64,000 nucleotides of DNA from Sellimonas caecigallum (GTDB lineage Bacteria > Bacillota > Clostridia > Lachnospirales > Lachnospiraceae), in NCBI RefSeq assembly GCF_045038405.1, contig NZ_CP173660.1, forward strand, positions 558,001 through 622,000, given 5' to 3'. The first letter of the stretch is position 1; every line of letters begins with the position of its first letter. Positions 1 through 9,561 of this stretch are shown here, piece by piece. The position numbers and the translations under genes were made by a program. The notes under the pieces were generated by a model. It ran no database searches, was not told the origin of the DNA, and saw nothing but the letters and a program-made list of their open reading frames with translations.

Positions 1-309
1 GAAAGTCAGATAGTCTTCTTCAAAGGCGATGGTTTTTATATTCTCGCATTCGCCCAGATGACCGACCGTCTTCCCGATGGTATTTCCTGGTGTTCGCCAA
101 TTCACGATCTCATAAGACGGGCATTCATTAGACGCCTGCTCCGTATATCTTGGATCCGTAATAAAGTACTGTTTTGATTTGGTTATGTACAGATAAGAGT
201 CCTCTCCTGTATAGGAACTGATATAGCGCACATTTGCCGGTTTTGCTACAAAAAAGGAGTCCAGTTCGTGCTCCTCCATGTAATTTCTGATTTTCTGCAG
301 TGTATTCAC
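1..309 (-). CDS. Xaa-Pro aminopeptidase-type M24 peptidase, N-terminal part
   Basis: This is the 5' part of a gene running off the left edge, about 103 codons. It starts at a GTG (307-309) preceded by a GGGGGG-type ribosome binding site. The visible protein (NTLQKIRNYMEEHELDSFFV, then NVRYISSYTGEDSYLYITK and FITDPRYTEQA) matches the creatinase/prolidase N-terminal domain that precedes the metal-binding pita-bread domain of M24 peptidases. These cytoplasmic enzymes cleave X-Pro bonds. The metal ligands lie outside the window, so activity cannot be judged. A TTGACA-N18-TAATAT promoter sits just upstream. Confidence 0.8.
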   Translation of the reverse strand, partial: MNTLQKIRNYMEEHELDSFFVAKPANVRYISSYTGEDSYLYITKSKQYFITDPRYTEQASNECPSYEIVNWRTPGNTIGKTVGHLGECENIKTIAFEEDYLTF

Positions 310-339
310 GTTTTACCCCCCTATCTAAAATGTATATTT

Positions 340-369
340 ATATTACCACCTTTCTATCTCTCCTGTCAA
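340..369 (-). promoter_or_regulatory. Sigma-A-type promoter of the M24 peptidase gene
   Basis: On the minus strand there is a TTGACA -35 (364-369), an 18-base spacer and a TAATAT -10 (340-345). The -10 lies about 30 bases upstream of the GTG start of the M24 peptidase gene. Confidence 0.6.
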
Positions 370-663
370 TATCGTGACAATTAATTTCGTTTAATTTTCT
401 CAATTTTCCCTCATTATTGTCTATCTTATTTTGTTTTTTTCAAATATTCTATATTTATTTTTTATTTTTTCTTATTTTTTCTGTTTTATTATTTTTACAC
501 AAAATACACTTGTCTATTTTGCACTAGACTTTTGTACATTTTTTGTCTACTTTTTCACGTAATTGAAAAGTTATTTTATGTTTAAAGTTGTCACTTTTTA
601 AATATTTATTCATAAATTTATCTATTTTATTCTTTTCTATTTCGTTTTTCAAAGCTCAAAAAA
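370..663. other. AT-rich intergenic spacer
   Basis: About 300 bases of very AT-rich, T-tract-rich DNA lie between the M24 peptidase promoter and the terminator of the GH127 gene. No credible open frame, RNA gene or repeat array is visible. It could act as an UP-element-like or curved region for the adjacent promoter, but that is speculation. Confidence 0.6.
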
Positions 664-700
664 AGGTTTTGAATAAATATTCCAAATTTATCCAAAACCT
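664..700 (-). terminator. Rho-independent terminator after the GH127 gene
   Basis: An inverted repeat with 15-base arms (AGGTTTTG/CAAAACCT at the ends, one wobble pair, 7-base loop) lies directly after the stop codon at 707. On the minus strand it is followed by a run of seven T. Confidence 0.8.
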
Positions 701-706
701 TTCCTG

Positions 707-2956
707 TCAATCTTCTTTTTTCCAGTAAACGTGATAGTTCTCTTCCTCTATATCAAACAAAGGACGAAATTCTATTCCGCGAAGTCGAAATCTGCTCCCT
801 TTCTCCCGGACAGGTCTTTCCCCCTTCCGGAATTTCAGATACTCGTTTTCCTTTTGAACAGCCGCCAAAATATACGGACCGTATCGGAAAACACCAAGAT
901 CTCCCCGATCCTGCGGGCTTTCTGTCTCTATAGAGCAGAAAAACTGTATTTGTATCTCATGGACACCCTGCGGAATATCCAGACAGAAATATCCGTCTTT
1001 TTCGCACAACTGTGCCCATTTGGCTTCATCCATCCAGATATCTGCCTTTCCATTGTTCCAGTACGGATCTCTGATTTTCATCTCAAAATCGGCTCCAGCT
1101 TCGATTTCAATCTGTATTTTCCCTGGAACATCCATGTCTGTCTTTTGCCTTACAAAAACATCTTTTTCCTCCCACCTCAGTGAGGATTCCACAAACAGAT
1201 TCACGATCAGATTATCCTTCTCCGCCGCATAGATCATATCCGCATATTTAAAATGGCTCTCCATACCCGTTCCATGACAGCAGGAATTCTCCCGTTCAAA
1301 TACTTTTTTCCCTCCCGGAGCCAGAGGAGTAAAGTATACCGATTCCCCGCTTACGCCATGTTCTCTGGACGCAAGGATGTGGTTGAAGAGTGTCCGTTCA
1401 TAGTAGTCCATCATCTCTTTGCTTCCTTCATACTGATAAAGCTCTTTTGTAAGTTTCAGCATATTGTAGGATGCACAGGACTCGGCTGTGTGATGGGAAA
1501 GCAGATTTCCGATACAGTCCGGGCAATGAAACATTTCTCCCTCCCCTGTACCGCCGATGGCGTATGTCCTCCTCTTTGTTACCGTATTCCAGAAAAACTC
1601 CGATAAGTCATAGTATCTTTTTTCTCCTGTCACTTTAAATATTTCCATCGCCCCAACGATCTGCGGAATGTGCTGGTTTGCGTGCATCTTATCAAGGGCG
1701 TCGATTTTCTGCTCCATTGGAAAAAATAGTTTTTCATTGTCAAAAAAACGGGCGGCATCCAGATAATATGTTTCTCCTGTGATTGCGTAAAGTCTCGCCA
1801 AAACATCGTTCATTCCACCGTATTCCCCGGCAATATAGATACTCCACATCTTAAGCCTCTGCTCCTGTGAAAGCCGGGACAGACGATCGTACACCCACTT
1901 TCCCATCTTTTTCGCAATGCCAAGTGCTGTTTCACTGCCGATGAACTCAAAGCAGTCCAAAAGCCCCGCCAGGATTTTGTGAAGCGTGTAATATGGAGCC
2001 CATATATCCGGGTACGGCACATAAGCTTCCAGTTTATCAAACTGTTCTTCCGGATATCCGCTCAGAAATCCTTCGTGAATTCCTGGCATTTTTCCCATGG
2101 CTTCCTGGCATTTTTCCAGCTCCCGGATCATATATTCTGCTTTCTGCTTTGTCTTTTGATCTCCCGTCGCTTTATAGCAAAGTGCCAGGGCAGAAAGATA
2201 ATGTCCGGTAGTATGTCCTCTCAGGCTGCACTCCGGAGCGTCCCATCCTGTCATTGGCTCTGCCTCTTTCGTATCCAGGCCAGCCGCTTCCCGAAAGTTA
2301 TAGAGCATCTGATCATCGTCCCTGGAAAGAAGAAAGCGGCTCATCTCATCCTGTGCCTGAGTCAGACGGTTGTCTCCTTCCAAAACAGCCTCCCCATGAT
2401 CGAAGTATCTCATTTTCGGCTTTGTGTCCTTCTTTTCTTTTTCCAGTTTTTCCTTCACATTTATCTGTGCCTCAACCTGGAAAGACAGATCGTCCAGAAT
2501 GCCCGTCTCTGTCCGTCTCCCTTGTTGTCCATATTTTCTCTTGCTTCCGCCTTCCCATACTACCGGGTGCATGAGTGTTTCTCCTTCTTCGGTGTACACA
2601 ATCAAAGAAGGCGGCAAAAAGAATTCTTTACCCACTTCCGCTTCCAAATTGACGGGCTCTATTCCTTTTACCCGGATACGGGGATGATCCTCCAGGATGC
2701 ATACTTTATATTCTTTTGTGGCAGATACCGCTCCAAAGGAAAATGTTCCCCACAGAGAATAGGTCCGGTTCCCCATGCCATAAGAAGGTCTCCTGATTTT
2801 TCCGTCTGATCCCAGATACACTTCATGTTCAGAACGCCACTTGATATCAGATCCATATTTCCCTTTGTCCGGAAGATCCAGATCAAATTCAACGGTGTTG
2901 AGATTCCCCAGGTAAAGTGCCTCCATATCTTTTTTTACGATCTCTTCTGCATTCAT
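707..2956 (-). CDS. GH127 (DUF1680) beta-L-arabinofuranosidase-like glycoside hydrolase
   Basis: This 749-residue protein resembles GH127 beta-L-arabinofuranosidases, which release beta-L-arabinofuranose units from plant glycans. The barrel begins near residue 195, with HANQHIPQIVGAMEIF near 425-440. The zinc/nucleophile signature is visible: Glu492 and Cys494 in ESCASYN, and the Cys559-Cys560 pair in SCCHGTG, matching the Glu-Cys...Cys-Cys set known for HypBA1. Residues 30-165 look like two Ig-like modules. There is no signal peptide, so it probably acts inside the cell on imported oligosaccharides. The start has an AGGAG site. It forms a single-gene unit with its own terminator. The exact substrate is not determinable. 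Confidence 0.85.
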   Translation of the reverse strand: MNAEEIVKKDMEALYLGNLNTVEFDLDLPDKGKYGSDIKWRSEHEVYLGSDGKIRRPSYGMGNRTYSLWGTFSFGAVSATKEYKVCILEDHPRIRVKGIEPVNLEAEVGKEFFLPPSLIVYTEEGETLMHPVVWEGGSKRKYGQQGRRTETGILDDLSFQVEAQINVKEKLEKEKKDTKPKMRYFDHGEAVLEGDNRLTQAQDEMSRFLLSRDDDQMLYNFREAAGLDTKEAEPMTGWDAPECSLRGHTTGHYLSALALCYKATGDQKTKQKAEYMIRELEKCQEAMGKMPGIHEGFLSGYPEEQFDKLEAYVPYPDIWAPYYTLHKILAGLLDCFEFIGSETALGIAKKMGKWVYDRLSRLSQEQRLKMWSIYIAGEYGGMNDVLARLYAITGETYYLDAARFFDNEKLFFPMEQKIDALDKMHANQHIPQIVGAMEIFKVTGEKRYYDLSEFFWNTVTKRRTYAIGGTGEGEMFHCPDCIGNLLSHHTAESCASYNMLKLTKELYQYEGSKEMMDYYERTLFNHILASREHGVSGESVYFTPLAPGGKKVFERENSCCHGTGMESHFKYADMIYAAEKDNLIVNLFVESSLRWEEKDVFVRQKTDMDVPGKIQIEIEAGADFEMKIRDPYWNNGKADIWMDEAKWAQLCEKDGYFCLDIPQGVHEIQIQFFCSIETESPQDRGDLGVFRYGPYILAAVQKENEYLKFRKGERPVREKGSRFRLRGIEFRPLFDIEEENYHVYWKKED

Positions 2957-3078
2957 CTTTTTCTCCTGTGTTTTCTAACGAGTACTCTTGTTTTTCTAAA
3001 TTATAGCACAATATTTATGCCTTATCATTTCCTTCTTTTGAAAAATACCTCAAAAGATTTCGAAACTGGAAAGGGAAA

Positions 3079-3105
3079 GAGGCATGGGAACAAGTCCCAT
3101 GCCTC
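3079..3105 (-). terminator. Terminator hairpin after PFOR
   Basis: A perfect 11-bp stem (GAGGCATGGGA and its complement) with a 5-base loop lies 20 bases beyond the PFOR stop codon. The minus-strand 3' flank is T-rich but interrupted (TTTCCCTTTCC), so efficiency is uncertain. Confidence 0.65.
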
Positions 3106-3124
3106 ATCATTTTTACATTTATTC

Positions 3125-6100
3125 TTATTCTGTCTTTCCGTACAGTGCAACAAGTTTGCTGAGATATTCGTATCTCTCTTTTGCTTCCTGTTCGTTCTTT
3201 TCGAATAATGCTTTTGCTTTTTCCGGGTTCTGTCTTACAAGAGAATTGTAACGTACTTCGCCGTTCAGGAATTCCTGATAATCTCCTGTAGGAGCTTTGC
3301 TGTCCAGAGTGAATTTATTTTCTGCAGCCGGGTTGAAGCGGAAGTTGTTCCAGTATCCGCATTCTACTGCAAGCTGTTCTTCTGTCTGTGCTTTGCTCAT
3401 ACCTTTCTTGATACCGTGGTTGATACACGGAGCGTATGCGATGATCAGTGACGGTCCCGGATAAGCTTCAGCTTCGGAAATCGCTTTAACTGTCTGGTTG
3501 AAGTCTGCACCCATTGCAATCTGTGCAACGTATACATATCCGTAGCTCATTGCAATACCAGCCAGGTCTTTCTTCTTCGTTTCTTTTCCGCCTGCTGCAA
3601 ACTGTGCTACCGCACCTGTCTTTGTAGCTTTGGAAGACTGTCCGCCTGTGTTGGAGTAAACTTCTGTGTCGAATACCATGATATTGATATCCTGTCCGCT
3701 TGCCAGTACGTGGTCAAGTCCGCCGAATCCGATATCGTATGCCCATCCGTCTCCACCGAAGATCCACTGGGATTTCTTAGCCAGGAAATCTTTGTTGTTT
3801 ACGATATCTTTGCATACTTCGCATTCGCATCCAGAAAGAGCAGCAACAAGTTTATCTGTAGCTGTTCCGTTTGTAGCTCCGCATGAGAATGTATCAAGCC
3901 ATTCCTGACATGCTGCTTTTACTTCTTCAGATGCTTCTTCGGATGCTGCAACGGATTCTACTTTTGTCTTTAATCCATTTCTGAGTGCTTTGTTTGCAAG
4001 CATCATACCATATCCGAACTCTGCGTTATCTTCAAAGAGGGAGTTAGACCATGCAGGTCCTTTGCCTTCTGCGTTCACTGTGTATGGAGTGGACGGTGAG
4101 GAGTTACCCCAGATAGAAGAACATCCTGTCGCATTGGCAATATACATTCTGTCGCCAAATAACTGTGTGATAAGTTTTGCGTACGGTGTCTCGCCACATC
4201 CTGCACATGCTCCTGAGAATTCAAGAAGCGGCTGTTTGAACTGACTTCCCTTTACTGTATTTTCTTTGAATTTTGCAACAACTTCCGGTTTTACCGGGAT
4301 TTCTCTTCCGAAATCGAAGAAGTTCTGTTCTCCGGCATTTTCTTCCATGTTGCCCATAACAAGTGCTTTTGCGCCTTTCTTTCCTGGACATACATTTGCG
4401 CAGGAACCACATCCTGTACAGTCGTAAGCGGATACTGTGATAGAGAATTTCATATCCGGCATACCAATCATCGGAATTGTCTGCATTCCTTCCGGTACAT
4501 TTGCAGCTTCTTCTTCTGTGAGAGCTACCGGACGGATAACTGCGTGCGGACATACGTATGCACAGCGGTTACACTGGATACAGTTTTCCGGCTGCCACAG
4601 CGGGATATCTACTGCAATACCACGTTTTTCATATGCAGCTGTTCCGGACGGTGTTGTTCCGTCTACGTATTCTGTAAATGCAGATACAGGGAGTGAGTTT
4701 CCTTCCTGTGCATTTACTTTTGCCTGAATATTTTTAACGAAATCTACGACTTCTTTTCTTCCGCCTTTGACTTCCGGTGTGAATAATCCTTCGTCTTCTG
4801 CGTTCTTCCAGCTTTCCGGAACTTCAACCTGTACAACCTGTTTTGCACCTGCATCGATAGCGTCGTAGTTCATCTGAACGATCTTATCGCCTTTTCTTCC
4901 ATATGTCGCTTTTGCTGCTTTCTTCATCAGATCGATCGCTTCTTCTTCCGGAATGATAGCTGCCAGTTTGAAGAATGCAGACTGCAGGATCGTATTGATA
5001 CGTCCGCCGAGTCCGATCTCTTTACCGATCTTGATACCGTCGATCACATAAAACTTGATGTCATGGTTTGCGATGAATGCTTTTACCTGTCCCGGAAGAT
5101 GTTTTTCCAGTCCTTCCATATCCCAAGGGCAGTTCAGAAGGAATGTACCTCCGTCAACCAGTTCCTGAACCATGTTGTATTTATTGATGTAGGACGGGTT
5201 GTGGCATGCAACAAAGTTTGCCTTTTTGATCAGATATGTTGATTTGATCGGCTTCTTTCCGAAACGAAGGTGTGACATTGTTACACCGCCGGATTTCTTG
5301 GAGTCGTAATCAAAATATGCCTGAGCATACATATCTGTATTGTCTCCGATGATCTTGATGGAGTTCTTGTTAGCTCCGACTGTACCGTCTGCTCCAAGTC
5401 CCCAGAATTTACAGTTGATCGTTCCTTCCGGAGTTGTCACAAGCGGAGCCCCCACTTCAAGTGAAAGATTTGTAACATCATCCACAATACCGATCGTGAA
5501 TTTTTCTTTTTCTGTATTTTCATATACGGCAACGATCTGAGCCGGTGTCGTATCTTTGGAACCTAATCCGTAACGTCCTGTGAGGATCTTCACGCCGTCA
5601 AATTTTGTTCCTTTCAATGCTGCGACAACATCCAGGTACAGAGGTTCTCCCTGTGCTCCCGGTTCTTTTGTTCTGTCAAGTACAGAGATTACTTTTACAG
5701 AATCCGGAATCGCATTTACAAGTGCTTCAGCACAGAATGGTCTGTAAAGACGTACCTTTACAACTCCGACTTTCTGTCCTTTTGCAAGGAGATAATCTAC
5801 TGTCTCATCGATTGTCTCGCAAACGGATCCCATAGCGATGATAACGTGTTCTGCGTCTTCTGCTCCGTGGTAGTTGAAGAGTTTATAGTTTGTTCCGATC
5901 TTTGCATTGACCTTGTCCATGTATTCCTGAACGATAGCCGGCATTGCATCATAGAACGGGTTGCATGCTTCTCTTGCCTGGAAGAATACGTCCGGGTTCT
6001 GAGCGGATCCTCTTTCACATGGATGATTCGGATTTAACGCATGTTTACGGAAAGCGTCGATAGCATCCATATCAACGAGATCTTTGAGATCTTCGTAATC

Positions 6101-6658
6101 CCATGTCTCGATCTTCTGGATTTCATGTGATGTACGGAATCCATCAAAGAAATTGATGAACGGAAGACGTCCTTTGATAGCTGCACAGTGTGCTACCGGT
6201 GTCAAGTCCATAACTTCCTGAACACTGGATTCACAAAGCATTGCACATCCTGTCTGGCGACATGCATATACGTCTGAGTGGTCTCCGAAGATAGAAAGGG
6301 CATGGCTTGCAAGAGCACGTGCGGAAACGTTAAATACTCCCGGAAGCTGTTCCCCTGCGATTTTATATAAGTTCGGGATCATAAGAAGAAGTCCCTGAGA
6401 TGCCGTGTATGTTGTTGTAAGAGCACCTGCTGCGAGGGAACCATGTACAGTACCTGCAGCACCTGCTTCGGACTGCATCTCTGTAACCTGTACTTCCTGT
6501 CCAAAAATATTTTTTCTTCCCTGGGTAGCCCATTCATCTGTAGCTTCAGCCATAACGGATGATGGGGTAATCGGATAGATAGCAGCTACATCTGTGTATG
6601 CATATGAAGCATGAGCTGCAGCATGGTTACCATCCATGGTTTTCATTGATCTTCCCAT
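3125..6658 (-). CDS. nifJ: Pyruvate:ferredoxin (flavodoxin) oxidoreductase
   Basis: This is a full-length 1177-residue single-chain PFOR. It oxidises pyruvate to acetyl-CoA and CO2 and passes electrons to ferredoxin or flavodoxin, which is central to anaerobic fermentation. The N-terminus (DGNHAAAHASYAYTDVAAIY) is the typical pyruvate-binding domain I. Two ferredoxin-type 4Fe-4S motifs follow in the middle (CIQCNRCAYVCP and CTGCGSCANVCP). The C-terminal TPP domain carries CAGCGETPY and a GDGWAYDIGFGG diphosphate-binding stretch. The start has a strong AAGGAGG site, a promoter lies about 55 bases upstream, and a hairpin follows the stop. It is monocistronic. Confidence 0.97.
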   Translation of the reverse strand: MGRSMKTMDGNHAAAHASYAYTDVAAIYPITPSSVMAEATDEWATQGRKNIFGQEVQVTEMQSEAGAAGTVHGSLAAGALTTTYTASQGLLLMIPNLYKIAGEQLPGVFNVSARALASHALSIFGDHSDVYACRQTGCAMLCESSVQEVMDLTPVAHCAAIKGRLPFINFFDGFRTSHEIQKIETWDYEDLKDLVDMDAIDAFRKHALNPNHPCERGSAQNPDVFFQAREACNPFYDAMPAIVQEYMDKVNAKIGTNYKLFNYHGAEDAEHVIIAMGSVCETIDETVDYLLAKGQKVGVVKVRLYRPFCAEALVNAIPDSVKVISVLDRTKEPGAQGEPLYLDVVAALKGTKFDGVKILTGRYGLGSKDTTPAQIVAVYENTEKEKFTIGIVDDVTNLSLEVGAPLVTTPEGTINCKFWGLGADGTVGANKNSIKIIGDNTDMYAQAYFDYDSKKSGGVTMSHLRFGKKPIKSTYLIKKANFVACHNPSYINKYNMVQELVDGGTFLLNCPWDMEGLEKHLPGQVKAFIANHDIKFYVIDGIKIGKEIGLGGRINTILQSAFFKLAAIIPEEEAIDLMKKAAKATYGRKGDKIVQMNYDAIDAGAKQVVQVEVPESWKNAEDEGLFTPEVKGGRKEVVDFVKNIQAKVNAQEGNSLPVSAFTEYVDGTTPSGTAAYEKRGIAVDIPLWQPENCIQCNRCAYVCPHAVIRPVALTEEEAANVPEGMQTIPMIGMPDMKFSITVSAYDCTGCGSCANVCPGKKGAKALVMGNMEENAGEQNFFDFGREIPVKPEVVAKFKENTVKGSQFKQPLLEFSGACAGCGETPYAKLITQLFGDRMYIANATGCSSIWGNSSPSTPYTVNAEGKGPAWSNSLFEDNAEFGYGMMLANKALRNGLKTKVESVAASEEASEEVKAACQEWLDTFSCGATNGTATDKLVAALSGCECEVCKDIVNNKDFLAKKSQWIFGGDGWAYDIGFGGLDHVLASGQDINIMVFDTEVYSNTGGQSSKATKTGAVAQFAAGGKETKKKDLAGIAMSYGYVYVAQIAMGADFNQTVKAISEAEAYPGPSLIIAYAPCINHGIKKGMSKAQTEEQLAVECGYWNNFRFNPAAENKFTLDSKAPTGDYQEFLNGEVRYNSLVRQNPEKAKALFEKNEQEAKERYEYLSKLVALYGKTE

Positions 6659-6711
6659 TTCTTTATTCCTCCTTAGGTTCTTTAAATGTTTCTAAATTCA
6701 TAGATATAGTT

Positions 6712-6740
6712 ATTATATCCCGAATATTTTCAAAAGTCCA
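6712..6740 (-). promoter_or_regulatory. Promoter of the PFOR gene
   Basis: The minus strand carries TGGACT (6735-6740), a 17-base spacer and a perfect TATAAT (6712-6717). The predicted start of transcription leaves a leader of about 45 bases before the PFOR ATG. Confidence 0.6.
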
Positions 6741-6794
6741 GTGTGGGGCCTTGATATTTTGTTCCTTTTTTCATACACCACACGGAGATGATAT

Positions 6795-7709
6795 CTATTT
6801 GCCAAAAAATCGTTTTTTCGACCTGCCAAACATCCCGCCTCCCCGCGGCTTGATGTGTCCATTCTGTCCTGCACGCTTGTATATAAAATACATGGCAGAA
6901 AACAAGACAAGAAAAACAGATATAACCTGGGAAACAGGGCTTTCAACACCCGGTATCAAAAGGGAATCTGTCCGGAACCCTTCAATCCAGAATCTTCCGA
7001 GGCCATACCCCAAAAGAAAAATCAAAAACAGCTCCCCATCCTGCTGTCTCTTCTTCGATGCCAGGAAGATACAGACTGCAAGAAGTAAACACCAGACTGA
7101 TTCGTACAGAAAAGTCGGATGAACCTGCACAAAATTTGTCTCCTCAATCTGCACAACATGATTGCGCATCATCTCCGTCACATCAGCCGCACGTACAGCT
7201 GAGACAGGAATCTGCATGGCAAAGATTCCGTCTGTGTACTCGCCAAACGATCCTCTGGCAAAAAAGTCTCCCCATCTGCCGATGGCAATCCCAACGGCAA
7301 GTCCCGGCGCAGCTGTGTCCAGCACAACAAGCGGATAGAGACCTTTGATTCTGGACATAAGAAAAACAGCGCCCGCTCCTCCCAGCAAAGCGCCGTAAAG
7401 GGCAAATCCTCCCTCGGAAAAGCGAAAAAAACTGGCCGGGTCATCTTTTAGATACTCTAAGGCAAAAGCCGCGTAAAACAATCTTGCCCCAATCACGCCG
7501 AAGGCTGTGACTGCAATGGCGATTTCCAGATAATCTTCTGCCTTTTGTCTCGTCTTCACTGCCCTCACGCACGTAACTGCAATTCCCGCCGCAAGAGCGA
7601 TCCCCATCAGGATTCCATAATATGAGACAGAAATTCCAAATACGGATACGGAAACCGGCACATCCCCGAACCAGATCCCGAGATTTGGAAAAAATACCGC
7701 ATTCTGCAT
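6795..7709 (-). CDS. lgt: Prolipoprotein diacylglyceryl transferase
   Basis: A 304-residue polytopic membrane protein that transfers diacylglycerol from phosphatidylglycerol to the lipobox cysteine of prelipoproteins, the first step of lipoprotein maturation. Family signatures are visible: GARLFY, the Lgt signature GRWGDFFARGSFGEYTDG, HPTFLYES and GRFWIEGFRTDSL. It is the last gene of the long minus-strand run, 21 bases after ychF. The insertion between GRWGD and HPTFLYE is somewhat long compared with E. coli Lgt. Its substrate class is present in the window: the ABC solute-binding lipoprotein at 32.8-34.1 kb. Confidence 0.95.
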   Translation of the reverse strand: MQNAVFFPNLGIWFGDVPVSVSVFGISVSYYGILMGIALAAGIAVTCVRAVKTRQKAEDYLEIAIAVTAFGVIGARLFYAAFALEYLKDDPASFFRFSEGGFALYGALLGGAGAVFLMSRIKGLYPLVVLDTAAPGLAVGIAIGRWGDFFARGSFGEYTDGIFAMQIPVSAVRAADVTEMMRNHVVQIEETNFVQVHPTFLYESVWCLLLAVCIFLASKKRQQDGELFLIFLLGYGLGRFWIEGFRTDSLLIPGVESPVSQVISVFLVLFSAMYFIYKRAGQNGHIKPRGGGMFGRSKKRFFGK

Positions 7710-7730
7710 ATACTTTCTAACCCCTGTTCT

Positions 7731-8831
7731 TTATACGTTGAAACGGAAAAGAATCACATCTCCGTCTTTTACTACATACTCCTTACCCTCGGATCTGACA
7801 AGCCCCTTTTCTTTTGCAGCTGTCATTGTCCCGCATGCAATGAGATCGTCATATGCCACGACCTCAGCCCGGATAAAACCACGTTCGAAATCCGAATGGA
7901 TCTTGCCGGCTGCCTGCGGAGCTTTCGTCCCTTTGCGTATTGTCCATGCCCTTACTTCCGGTTCCCCTGCCGTCAGGTAGCTGATCAGCCCAAGCAGGCT
8001 GTAACTTGCCTTGATAAGTTTCTCGAGACCGGATTCTTTTAATCCGAGGTCTTCCAGGAACATCTGTTTTTCGTCATCTTCCAGCTCCGCGATTTCCTGC
8101 TCGATTTCCGCACAGACAACAAAGACTTCATACCCGGCCTCTTTTGCGTATTCCCGAACCTTTTTTACGCCTTCATTAGACGCTCCGTCATCTGCCAGGT
8201 CGTCTTCTGATACATTGGCCGCAAAAATAACAGGTTTATATGTCAGCAGATTGTAGCTTACGATCCACTCCTGCTCTTCCTCATCCCGGATATCGTCGAA
8301 ACTTCCCGCCATCTTTCCTTCTTCCAGATGTGCTTTGATCCGTTCCATGAGGTCAAGTTCTTTTGCCACAGTCTTATCATTTCGAGCCGCGCGGACTGCC
8401 TTGCTGATTCTGCGCTCCAGCACCTCAATATCAGAAAAGATCAGTTCCAGATTGATCGTCTCAATGTCTCTAAGCGGATCGATGCTTCCGTCTACATGGA
8501 CGATATTGCTGTTTTCAAAACACCGTACGACATGAACAATGGCATCCACTTCCCGGATATTTGCAAGAAACTGATTTCCAAGTCCTTCTCCTTTGGACGC
8601 TCCCTTTACAAGTCCCGCAATATCCACAAACTCGATCACTGCAGGCACAACTTTTCTTGTCTGATACATATCTGCAAGCACATTCAGCCTTTCATCCGGC
8701 ACCGTCACGACGCCCACATTTGGATCGATCGTACAGAACGGATAGTTTGCCGACTCCGCACCTGCTTTTGTAAGGGAATTAAAAAGCGTACTCTTTCCAA
8801 CATTTGGTAATCCAACAATTCCTAATTTCAT
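7731..8831 (-). CDS. ychF: Redox-regulated ATPase/GTPase YchF
   Basis: A 366-residue OBG-family P-loop protein, close to the usual length. It has GLPNVGKSTLFN (G1), DIAGLVKGASKGEGLGNQFL (G3 region), the ATPase-specifying NVSE in place of NKxD, and a C-terminal TGS domain ending in KDGDVILFRFNV. YchF binds ribosomes and acts in stress and translation control. The open frame extends 13 codons upstream, but the ATG at 8831 begins the conserved MKLGIVGLPN and follows a GGAG site, so it was chosen. It lies 28 bases after thiN within the operon. Confidence 0.95.
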   Translation of the reverse strand: MKLGIVGLPNVGKSTLFNSLTKAGAESANYPFCTIDPNVGVVTVPDERLNVLADMYQTRKVVPAVIEFVDIAGLVKGASKGEGLGNQFLANIREVDAIVHVVRCFENSNIVHVDGSIDPLRDIETINLELIFSDIEVLERRISKAVRAARNDKTVAKELDLMERIKAHLEEGKMAGSFDDIRDEEEQEWIVSYNLLTYKPVIFAANVSEDDLADDGASNEGVKKVREYAKEAGYEVFVVCAEIEQEIAELEDDEKQMFLEDLGLKESGLEKLIKASYSLLGLISYLTAGEPEVRAWTIRKGTKAPQAAGKIHSDFERGFIRAEVVAYDDLIACGTMTAAKEKGLVRSEGKEYVVKDGDVILFRFNV

Positions 8832-8859
8832 CTCAATTTTTCTCCATTCTTTTGTTCTA

Positions 8860-9561
8860 TTACAGGGCATGCGCAGAACGCACCGTCTCCTGCTCCCCGC
8901 ATTCGTCTCTTGTTTCCATCAAAAGGATCTTTCCGAATGCAAAGGAAATTACCGCCTCTTCATCCTGTATCTCGTTGCTGACACACAAGCTGTCGCAAGG
9001 CTTCAGGTAATGATTTTCCAGGGGGTATTTCGCACCCTTGATGGTAAGACGCTCCACATCCCCATTCCATGGGAATACGGAAAAATATTTGCCGAACGCC
9101 TCTGCCTTTTTCAGATGAATCTCCTGTCCTCCGTCAAAGAGGCGAATCCGATTATGCCTGTCCAAAATCTCTGCTTCCACATTGGCGGAGCTTGCGATCT
9201 CCAGCGACTGGACTGTTGCCCATACATGGTCGAGCCGGTTTCCTGTAGCTCCGAGAAGGATCATTTTGTCACATCCAAGTGTGATGGCAAGCCTGATCGC
9301 AATCTCTGTGTCCGAGGCGTCTTTTACCGGATTAAATTCCCGGATCGGCACGTCTGTCTCATCTCTGTAATATCTGATCACTTCCTCTTTGATACTGTCA
9401 AAATCTCCTACAATATAATCCGGAAGCACCTTATTCCGGTAAAGAACCTCAAGCCCTTTATCTACTCCGATGATTCTTTTCTGGGGATAGGCATTCAGCA
9501 CGGACAAGACAAATGCGTCATTTACATCCCCTCCAGTTATGATAATCGTAATCCTACTCAT
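8860..9561 (-). CDS. thiN: Thiamine pyrophosphokinase
   Basis: A 233-residue enzyme that transfers pyrophosphate from ATP to thiamine to make thiamine diphosphate, the cofactor needed by PFOR in this same window. Family motifs are ADKG-like GVDKGLEVL, DYIVGDFDSI, KDASDTEIAI and GATGNRLDH. The start overlaps the 3' end of rpe by 8 bases, which implies translational coupling. The order rsgA-rpe-thiN is the same as in Bacillus subtilis (yloQ-yloR-yloS). Confidence 0.94.
   Translation of the reverse strand: MSRITIIITGGDVNDAFVLSVLNAYPQKRIIGVDKGLEVLYRNKVLPDYIVGDFDSIKEEVIRYYRDETDVPIREFNPVKDASDTEIAIRLAITLGCDKMILLGATGNRLDHVWATVQSLEIASSANVEAEILDRHNRIRLFDGGQEIHLKKAEAFGKYFSVFPWNGDVERLTIKGAKYPLENHYLKPCDSLCVSNEIQDEEAVISFAFGKILLMETRDECGEQETVRSAHAL

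Noticed and set aside
1979..2809. A 276-codon open frame on the plus strand
   Set aside because: It lies wholly inside the GH127 gene on the other strand, has no family pattern and no ribosome binding site; it is an antisense shadow.
6741..6794. Terminator after lgt
   Set aside because: GTGTGG and CCACAC could pair over a loop of about 30 bases, but the stem is short and no T-run follows on the minus strand.
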